64,000 nt of DNA, taken from DATEPR01 sp036491115. Its GTDB lineage: Bacteria; Actinomycetota; Actinomycetes; Mycobacteriales; Pseudonocardiaceae. Numbering within the stretch: position 1 is the stretch's first letter; every line of letters starts with the position of its first letter. The translations under genes were made by a program, and so were the position numbers. The stretch lies in assembly GCA_036491115.1 (NCBI GenBank), contig DASXCQ010000061.1, positions 1-64,000 of the forward strand, written 5' to 3'. Positions 58,746 through 64,000 of this stretch are shown here, one piece after another. Below the pieces are notes generated by a model that saw nothing but the letters and a program-made list of their open reading frames with translations, was not told where the DNA came from and did not search any database.

Positions 58746-60734
58746 GTGAGTGCGCGCGAACGGATCCAGGAACTGGCCGACCGGATCGGTGCGTTGCGCG
58801 ATGCGTACTACCAGGGTTCGCCGTCGGTGGCCGACGCGGAGTACGACGCGATCGAGGACGAGCTGCGTGGGCTGATCGAGGCGAACCCGCGGTGGACGCC
58901 CGATCCGAACCCGTTGGAGCAGGTGGGCGCGCCCAGCGTGCTGCACGCGCCGATCCGGCACTCCCGGCCGATGCTGTCGCTGGAGAAGGCCACCCGGCCC
59001 GAGCAGGTCGAGGCGTTCTTCGACCGCTTCCCCGGCCAGCCCGTGGTGGTCATGCCCAAGCTCGACGGGTTGTCGCTGGCGCTGGTCTACTCGGACGGCC
59101 GGCTGGTGCGTGCCATCACCCGGGGCGACGGCACGACCGGTGACGACGTCACCACGCTGATCAAAGCCCTGGTCGACCGGGTCCCGGAGCGGGTCGACGC
59201 GCCCGGTCGGGTCGAGGTGCGGGGCGAGGCGGTGATGCTGCGCTCCACGTTCGCCGCCTACAACGTGGCCCACCCGGACCGGCCGTTGATCAACCCGCGC
59301 GGCGCGGCGGCGGGCACCCTGCGGGCCAAGGATCCGGCCACGGTCGCCGAGCGGCGGCTGCGGTTCTTCGCCTTCGACCTCGACGCTGCCGGCGGTGCCG
59401 CGGCCGATCTCGAGGACGCCCTGACCAGGCTCGGGTTCGACGCCGCCGACATGCGTCACTGCGCCGATCCGGCCGCCGCCCAGGCGGTCATCGCGACGAT
59501 CGAGGCGCAGCGGCACGACCTCGACTACGACCTGGACGGTGCCGTGCTGCGGCTGGCCGACCGCGACGCGTTCGCGGCCGCCGGGACCCGCTCGGCCTCA
59601 CCCCGCGGCGCGCTGGCGTTCAAGTTCGCCGCCGAGGAGAAGACCACGGTCCTGGCCGACGTGCTGTGGGACGTCGGCAAGACCGGCAAGATCGCCCCGG
59701 TCGCCCACCTGGAACCGGTGTTCGTCGGCGGGACCACCGTCACCCGCGCGACCCTGGCCAACCAGGAGGTGATCCGCGCCCGCGGCATCAGGATCGGCGA
59801 CACCGTGCTGGTCCGCCGTGCCGGCGACGTGATCCCGTTCGTCGCGGGCGTCCTGGACCCGGCCCAACGCACCGGCGCGGAACAGGAGATCGTGCCGCCC
59901 AGCGAGTGCCCGTCCTGTGGGCAACCGCTGACCGAGCAGGGCAACAGTCGCGAACTGTTCTGCACCAACCTCGCCTGCCCAGCACAGACCGTGCGGCGCC
60001 TGATCCACTGGGCATCCCGCGCGGCGGCGGACATCGAGGCCATCGGTCCGGTGTGGATCGAGCGGCTGGCCGAGACCGGCGACCTCGAACACCCGTCCGA
60101 CTTCTACACGCTGACCGCCGAGCGGCTGTTGGAGTTCGACCGCATCGGCGAGGTCTCGGCCCAGCGGATGATCGACTCGATCGACGCCAGCCGCCGGGTC
60201 GGGCTGCGCCGCGTGCTGATCGGGCTGGCCATCCCGATGGCCTCCGACGGCACAGCCGCGCGCCTGTGCCGCGCCGGGTTCGGCTCCCTGGAAGAGGTCG
60301 CGGACGCCGGCACGGACCGGCTGGTGGCCGTCGAGGACATCGGGCCGAAGGTCGCGGCCTCCCTCACCGAGCACCTCGCCCGGTTGCGACCCGAGATCGA
60401 ACGCCTTCGGGAACTGGGTGTCTCGCTGGACGTGCGGGAGGAGGATCTCCCGCCCGTCGTTGCCTCCGACGCGCCGCTGGCCGGCAGGACCGTCGTGATC
60501 ACCGGCGGGATCAGCGACCCGCGTTCGGGCGAGAAGGTCCCCCGCCCCACGTTCCAGCGGCTCTGCGAGAAAGCCGGCGCGACCACGGCGTCATCCGTCT
60601 CCGCCAGCACCGACTTCCTCATCACCGGCGCCGACGTCGGTGCCAGCAAGCTCACCAAGGCCGAGAAACTCGACGTCGAGGTCGTCGACCAGAGTGTGAT
60701 CTGGCAACAACTGATCGACGCCGGAATCGCCTAG
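58746..60734 (+). CDS. ligA: NAD+-dependent DNA ligase, diverged LigA
   Basis: 662 residues. Domain Ia (LRDAYYQGSPSVADAEYDAI) binds NMN. The adenylation domain has the nucleophile K105 in MPKLDGLSL, RGDGTTGDDVTTL and LINPRGAAAGTLRAKDP. The four-Cys zinc finger is CPSCGQPL...LFCTNLACPAQ. HhH motifs and a C-terminal BRCT (APLAGRTVVITGGISDPRSG) follow. The motif usually read DGVVIKV is DGAVLRLAD, so its Lys is replaced by Arg; the preceding NPRNAAAGSLRQ is NPRGAAAGTLRAKD. These differences suggest a second, specialised ligase alongside an essential LigA elsewhere. GTG at 58746 is leaderless. Its TAG shares CTAG with the convergent cupin stop. Confidence 0.87.
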   Translation: MSARERIQELADRIGALRDAYYQGSPSVADAEYDAIEDELRGLIEANPRWTPDPNPLEQVGAPSVLHAPIRHSRPMLSLEKATRPEQVEAFFDRFPGQPVVVMPKLDGLSLALVYSDGRLVRAITRGDGTTGDDVTTLIKALVDRVPERVDAPGRVEVRGEAVMLRSTFAAYNVAHPDRPLINPRGAAAGTLRAKDPATVAERRLRFFAFDLDAAGGAAADLEDALTRLGFDAADMRHCADPAAAQAVIATIEAQRHDLDYDLDGAVLRLADRDAFAAAGTRSASPRGALAFKFAAEEKTTVLADVLWDVGKTGKIAPVAHLEPVFVGGTTVTRATLANQEVIRARGIRIGDTVLVRRAGDVIPFVAGVLDPAQRTGAEQEIVPPSECPSCGQPLTEQGNSRELFCTNLACPAQTVRRLIHWASRAAADIEAIGPVWIERLAETGDLEHPSDFYTLTAERLLEFDRIGEVSAQRMIDSIDASRRVGLRRVLIGLAIPMASDGTAARLCRAGFGSLEEVADAGTDRLVAVEDIGPKVAASLTEHLARLRPEIERLRELGVSLDVREEDLPPVVASDAPLAGRTVVITGGISDPRSGEKVPRPTFQRLCEKAGATTASSVSASTDFLITGADVGASKLTKAEKLDVEVVDQSVIWQQLIDAGIA

Positions 60735-61273
60735 ACCCGGACCGCCTGCTCGGTGCGCCGACCCGTGGCCGGTCGGTAGCCGCGCAGCCTGCCCAGTGGT
60801 GCCAGCGCGGCGAGCGCGGCCCTGACCAGCGGTGCGGCGGGCGTGGCCAGGCGGAACACGTCCCGGTACTCGGTGAGGAGGACCGCGAACGCCAGGACGC
60901 GGGGCATCCCGTCGCGGCCGACCCGGCCGGCGCGGTGCAGCGCGTCGATGCTGGTGAACCAGTCCTCGCTGCGGCCGGCCGCGGCGACCAGCCAGCGCAC
61001 GGTCGCCGGCTCGGTGCCCTCGTTCCAGAACTGGTGCACGGTGCCGTGCGGGATGTCGACCTGCTCGCCCGCCGTGAGCACCCGGTCCACGTCGCCCGCC
61101 ACGACCCGGACGCTGCCGGACAGCACCTCGAAGTGCTCGTCCTGGCTGGGATGCCAGTGACGGGGCGGCGGACGCCCTCCCGGTGCGTAGGTGGCTTCCA
61201 TCTCCAGCAGTTCCGGTGTGCTGCTGCGCACCGTCACCGACTCGGACGGCGTGATCGTCAGCGTCTTCTTCAT
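60731..61273 (-). CDS. Cupin-domain protein under MarR control
   Basis: 180 residues. The cupin 2 barrel is PRHWHPSQDEHFEVLSGSVR (H-x-H plus E) and GEQVDIPHGTVHQFWNEGTE (second His), giving one metal site. The C-terminal 70 residues are helical (VRAALAALAPLGRLRGYRP). It may be a dioxygenase, isomerase or sensor. The ATG at 61273 is preferred over the one at 61279 because GGAGGGG lies 7 nt before it. It is divergent from a MarR regulator across a dense operator region and ends on the CTAG shared with the ligase gene. Confidence 0.88.
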   Translation of the reverse strand: MKKTLTITPSESVTVRSSTPELLEMEATYAPGGRPPPRHWHPSQDEHFEVLSGSVRVVAGDVDRVLTAGEQVDIPHGTVHQFWNEGTEPATVRWLVAAAGRSEDWFTSIDALHRAGRVGRDGMPRVLAFAVLLTEYRDVFRLATPAAPLVRAALAALAPLGRLRGYRPATGRRTEQAVRV

Positions 61274-61294
61274 GTCCATCCCCTCCGGATTAGC

Positions 61295-61347
61295 TTGATG
61301 CAAAGTTACTTGGCATCAATCTACTTGGCAACGAGTTAAGTAACTCG
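61295..61347. promoter_or_regulatory. MarR operator region with two inverted repeats
   Basis: TTGATGC (61295-61301) and GCATCAA (61313-61319) are 7-bp arms around an 11-bp spacer. CGAGTTA (61332-61338) and TAACTCG (61341-61347) are 7-bp arms around AG. TACTTGGCA also occurs twice (61307-61315 and 61322-61330) between them. The AT content is the highest in this part of the window. The array covers the space between the cupin and MarR genes. Confidence 0.65.
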
Positions 61348-61356
61348 ATGTCGAGC

Positions 61357-61362
61357 TAAACT
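61357..61362 (+). promoter_or_regulatory. -10 hexamer TAAACT, 6 nt before the MarR start
   Basis: TAAACT, then CCGGGC, then the ATG at 61369; leaderless spacing, 10 bp after the second operator repeat. Confidence 0.55.
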
Positions 61363-61368
61363 CCGGGC

Positions 61369-61872
61369 ATGACCGAACCGGACCGCATCGAGCGGATCGT
61401 CGGGCAGTGGGCCGCCGTCCGGCCGGACATCGACCTGGACACGATGGCGCTGGTCGCGCGGGTCACCAGGACGGCCCAGCTGATGGACAGGAAGATCGAC
61501 GAGCTGTCCGCCGCCTACGGAGCGCACCGCGGCGAGGGTGACGTGTTGTTCACCCTGCGTCGCGCGGGACCGCCGTACCGGCTGTCGCCGTCGCGACTGT
61601 CCGAGTCACTGTTGGTCACGTCCGGCACGATGACCAACCGGCTGGACCGGCTGGAGCGGCGCGGCCTGGTCAAGCGCATCCCGAACCCGAACGACCGCAG
61701 AAGCCTGGACGTCGAGCTGACCGAGCTCGGGCTGCGCATCGCCGACGAGGCGGTCACCACCCACATGGCCAACGAGCAGGCCATGCTGACCCCGCTGACC
61801 AAACGGGACCGCGAGGAACTGACGCGCATCACCCGCAAACTGATCGCCCACCTGGAAGCGCACCCGGACTGA
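61369..61872 (+). CDS. MarR-family transcriptional regulator
   Basis: 167 residues. The winged HTH reads GDVLFTLRRAGPPYRLSPSR, LSESLLVTSGTMTNRLDRLE and GLVKRIPNPNDRRSLDVELT. The dimerisation helices at both ends are typical. It probably binds the repeats at 61295-61347 and controls the divergent cupin gene, and possibly the flavin monooxygenase 104 bp downstream, releasing DNA on binding an aromatic ligand. Confidence 0.93.
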   Translation: MTEPDRIERIVGQWAAVRPDIDLDTMALVARVTRTAQLMDRKIDELSAAYGAHRGEGDVLFTLRRAGPPYRLSPSRLSESLLVTSGTMTNRLDRLERRGLVKRIPNPNDRRSLDVELTELGLRIADEAVTTHMANEQAMLTPLTKRDREELTRITRKLIAHLEAHPD

Positions 61873-61976
61873 TCCGGACGCAAACCCGGCAGCGCTGCTT
61901 GACACGACAACCAACGGCGGCGAGGCTGTCGGACAGATGTCCGCCAGGCGTACATCCAGCCGCGAAGGTAGGAAAA

Positions 61977-63749
61977 ATGGGCAGCGCTGCCGCAGCCATG
62001 GCCGAGACGGACGTGCTGGTGGTCGGTTCGGGTCCGGCGGGCGCGTCCGCCGCGATGTTCCTGGCCACCCACGGCACGCGCACGTTGCTGGTGACCAAGT
62101 ACAGCCGGCTGTCCGACACGCCGAGGGCGCACATCACGAACCAGCGCACCATGGAGGCGATGCGCGACACGGGTGTCGAGGACGTGCTGATGCGCGAGGC
62201 GACGCCGTGGGAGTACATGGGCAACACGACGTTCTGCACCAGCCTGGCCGGTGACGAGCTGGGCCGGATCCCGTCGTGGGGCACGGACACCGTGCGGCAC
62301 GCCGACTACGAACTGCAGAGCCCCTGCACGATGCTGGACGCGCCGCAGACGATCACCGAGCCGGTGCTGGTGAAGGCGGCGCAGGAGCGCGGCGCGCACG
62401 TCCGGTTCGACACCGAGTACCTGGACCACGAACAGGACGACGACGGCGTCACCACGACCGTCCGGGACCGCCTCACCGGAGCCGAGTACCGGATCCGGTC
62501 GAAGTACCTGATCGGTGCCGACGGCGCCCGCAGCAAGGTGGCGGCCGACCTCGGGCTGGACTTCGAGGGTCCGGGCGCGGTGGCCGGCTCGCTGAGCATC
62601 GTGTTCGAGGCCGACCTGTCCCGGTTCGTCGCGCACCGGCCGTCGGTCCTGTACTGGATGTTGCAGCCGGGCGCGGAGAAGGAAGGCGTCGGTCTGGGTG
62701 TGCTGCGGATGATCAAACCGTGGCACGAGTGGATGCTGATGTGGGGCTACGAGGTCGCGGTCGGCCCACCCACGTTCACCGACGAGTTCGTCCGCGAACT
62801 GGCGGTCAAGCTGGTCGGCACGGACGACTTCGAGATGCGCGTCAACTCGGCGGCGCCGTGGACGGTGAACCACCACTTCGCCACCACGATCGCCCGAGGC
62901 AGGGTGTTCTGCGCGGGTGACGCCGTGCACCGGCACCCGCCGACGAACGGGCTGGGCTCCAACACGTCGATCCAGGACTCCTACAACCTGGCGTGGAAGC
63001 TGTCCCACGTCGTCGCGGGCCACGCCGGTCCGGCACTGCTGGAGTCCTACGACGCCGAGCGGGCACCGGTCGCGCGGCAGATCGTCGAACGGGCCAACCA
63101 GAGCATCGCCGACACGGGCCGCATCCTGAGCGCCCTGGAGCTCACCGACACCACGGACGTCGACCGGCTCGAACAGCAGCTCGCGCTGCGCAAGGCACCC
63201 GGCCCGGCAGGCGAGAAGATCCGCCAGTCGCTGCGCGAGGCCATCGCCTACAAGGCGTACGAGTTCGACGCGCACGGTGTGGAACACAACCACCGGTACG
63301 CCTCGACCGCCGTGGTCGCCGACGGAACGCCGATGCCAGAGTTCCGCCGCGATCCCGAGCTGTACGCGCAGGCGACGACATGGCCGGGCGCCAAGCTGCC
63401 GCACACGTGGGTCACCACGAACGGCCGTCGGGTGTCCACTCTGGACATCGGTGGCCACGGCACCTTCAGCGTGTTCACCGGCATCGGTGGCGCCGGCTGG
63501 CTCACCGCGGCAGTCGAGTTCACCCGGTCCACCGGTGTGCCGATCACGCCCGTCTCCATCGGTCCCGGTGAGGCACACGAGGACCCGTACGGAACGTGGG
63601 CCCAGTTGCGCGAGATCGACGACGGCGGCGTGCTGGTGGTTCGCCCGGATCTCTACGTCGCGGCCCGCCACCTGACGGCGCCGGAGTCGCCCCAGCAGGC
63701 GGCGGAGTGGTTGGCGACGACGTTGCGCCAGGTCCTCGCGCTTGCCTAG
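61977..63749 (+). CDS. FAD-dependent aromatic monooxygenase (TfdB/2,4-dichlorophenol hydroxylase-like)
   Basis: 590 residues. The FAD motif is VLVVGSGPAGASAAMFLATH. PRAHITNQRTMEAMRDTGVE and LIGADGARSKVAADLGLDFE (DG motif) follow, then FCAGDAVHRHPPTNGLGSNT (GD motif) with SIQDSYNLAWKL, and a thioredoxin-like C-terminus. This is the phenol-hydroxylase-like group A flavoprotein, hydroxylating aromatic rings with NAD(P)H and O2. The ATG at 61977 follows AAGGTAGGA. Its position after the MarR gene suggests inducible breakdown of, or resistance to, an aromatic compound. Confidence 0.92.
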   Translation: MGSAAAAMAETDVLVVGSGPAGASAAMFLATHGTRTLLVTKYSRLSDTPRAHITNQRTMEAMRDTGVEDVLMREATPWEYMGNTTFCTSLAGDELGRIPSWGTDTVRHADYELQSPCTMLDAPQTITEPVLVKAAQERGAHVRFDTEYLDHEQDDDGVTTTVRDRLTGAEYRIRSKYLIGADGARSKVAADLGLDFEGPGAVAGSLSIVFEADLSRFVAHRPSVLYWMLQPGAEKEGVGLGVLRMIKPWHEWMLMWGYEVAVGPPTFTDEFVRELAVKLVGTDDFEMRVNSAAPWTVNHHFATTIARGRVFCAGDAVHRHPPTNGLGSNTSIQDSYNLAWKLSHVVAGHAGPALLESYDAERAPVARQIVERANQSIADTGRILSALELTDTTDVDRLEQQLALRKAPGPAGEKIRQSLREAIAYKAYEFDAHGVEHNHRYASTAVVADGTPMPEFRRDPELYAQATTWPGAKLPHTWVTTNGRRVSTLDIGGHGTFSVFTGIGGAGWLTAAVEFTRSTGVPITPVSIGPGEAHEDPYGTWAQLREIDDGGVLVVRPDLYVAARHLTAPESPQQAAEWLATTLRQVLALA

Positions 63750-63772
63750 TGCTCCTCTCGAACGCGTACGGC

Positions 63773-63778
63773 TAGCGT
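63773..63778 (+). promoter_or_regulatory. -10 hexamer TAGCGT, 6 nt before the dehalogenase start
   Basis: TAGCGT, then GTAGGA, then the ATG at 63785. AGGA just before the ATG is too close to act as a normal Shine-Dalgarno, so a leaderless transcript is favoured. Confidence 0.45.
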
Positions 63779-63784
63779 GTAGGA

Positions 63785-64000
63785 ATGACCGAATTTCAGC
63801 CCAGCGGGATCCGGGTCGTCGCCTGTGACGTCTTCGGGACGACCGTCGACTGGCGCAGCGGTGTCGCCGATCAGGTGGCGGTGATCGCCGAGGGCAGGGC
63901 GGAACTGGACGCGGGTGCGTTCACCGACGCGTGGCGCGACCGCTACCGGCCCGCACTGCTCCGGGTCAACCACGGTGAACGCGACTGGGCGTACCTGGAC
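63785..64000 (+). CDS. Haloacid dehalogenase type II-like HAD hydrolase (partial)
   Basis: The 72 visible codons read IRVVACDVFGTTVDWRSGVA, with the HAD nucleophile Asp in DVFGT. The cap-domain start (AGAFTDAWRDRYRPALLRVN) matches L-2-haloacid dehalogenase type II. The gene runs off the window end at about one third of the expected 230 residues. Its position just after the aromatic monooxygenase hints at a role with halogenated aromatics or their acids, but type II HADs also have many other substrates. Confidence 0.82.
   Translation, partial: MTEFQPSGIRVVACDVFGTTVDWRSGVADQVAVIAEGRAELDAGAFTDAWRDRYRPALLRVNHGERDWAYLD

Noticed and set aside
1..64000. tRNA or rRNA genes, CRISPR arrays, insertion sequences, prophage or plasmid genes
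   Set aside because: No transposase, integrase, Cas, phage or replication protein appears in any frame, and no repeat-spacer pattern was seen. Without a covariance search a tRNA could still be missed.

Overview
The window is about 64 kb of very GC-rich DNA. Third codon positions are almost all G or C, and GTG starts, GTGA/ATGA start-stop overlaps and TANNNT hexamers 6-7 nt before start codons are common. Together with an F420-type LLM oxidoreductase, a GAF-ANTAR protein, a Rv1733c-like membrane protein, and an ABC sugar importer lacking its own ATPase, this points to a chromosome of a filamentous actinomycete. A Pseudonocardiales relative (Amycolatopsis/Kutzneria/Saccharothrix-like) is my best guess; the genus cannot be fixed from sequence alone. 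No rRNA, tRNA, CRISPR array, transposase or phage module was seen, but I could not run a tRNA or repeat search.

Layout. 1-1.5 kb: the tail of a histidine kinase, then a response-regulator start fused to a transporter tail, then an MFS permease. 1.6-2.7 kb: a quinone oxidoreductase. 2.7-14 kb: a carbohydrate-use locus. Two MalFG-type permeases diverge from a long, translationally coupled operon (sugar-binding lipoprotein, Gfo/Idh/MocA dehydrogenase, heparinase II/III-like lyase, two amidohydrolases). An AraC regulator, a FAH-family hydrolase and a class III aminotransferase follow. 14-17.7 kb: a GGDEF-like/winged-helix regulator, the scar of a divergent PhyH/AraC pair, and a DeoR regulator with a SIS-domain sugar-phosphate enzyme. 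17.7-23.5 kb: a DHA2 drug exporter with an unlisted 53-residue peptide and a divergent ArsR regulator, a small CxxC protein, a GAF-ANTAR regulator, an L,D-transpeptidase and a frameshifted HEAT-like gene.

23.5-27 kb: a heterodimeric ABC exporter with one degenerate ATP site. 27-33.7 kb: hydrolase, LDH-like dehydrogenase, a monooxygenase remnant, YggT, an AAA ATPase, and an SCP2-like protein coupled to an R2-type diiron oxidase. 33.7-37.8 kb: two TetR genes, P450, SDR and glyoxalase. 37.8-46.3 kb: small metabolic genes, a PadR-membrane protein-SDR operon, a PoxB-like TPP enzyme and an isocitrate-lyase-family enzyme. 46.3-50 kb: a 1233-residue secreted phosphodiesterase/5'-nucleotidase fusion. 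50-57 kb: XRE regulator, SDR, a truncated BKACE gene, methyltransferase, secreted beta-propeller-like protein, small exported proteins and a class B penicillin-binding protein. 57-64 kb: LLM oxidoreductase, RibD/DHFR-like reductase, a diverged NAD+ DNA ligase, a MarR-controlled cupin, a TfdB-like FAD monooxygenase and the start of a haloacid dehalogenase.

Two themes run through the window. First, at least four sites carry truncated genes abutting intact neighbours (about 235, 15,700, 30,300 and 51,805), as if short deletions had removed parts of adjacent genes; three of the remnants or nearby genes also carry frameshifts. Second, about a dozen first genes of transcription units look leaderless, with a TANNNT box exactly 6-7 nt before the start codon. 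The most system-like unexplained locus is the 2.7-14 kb carbohydrate cluster, with its paired active and pseudo-amidohydrolases and unknown substrate.
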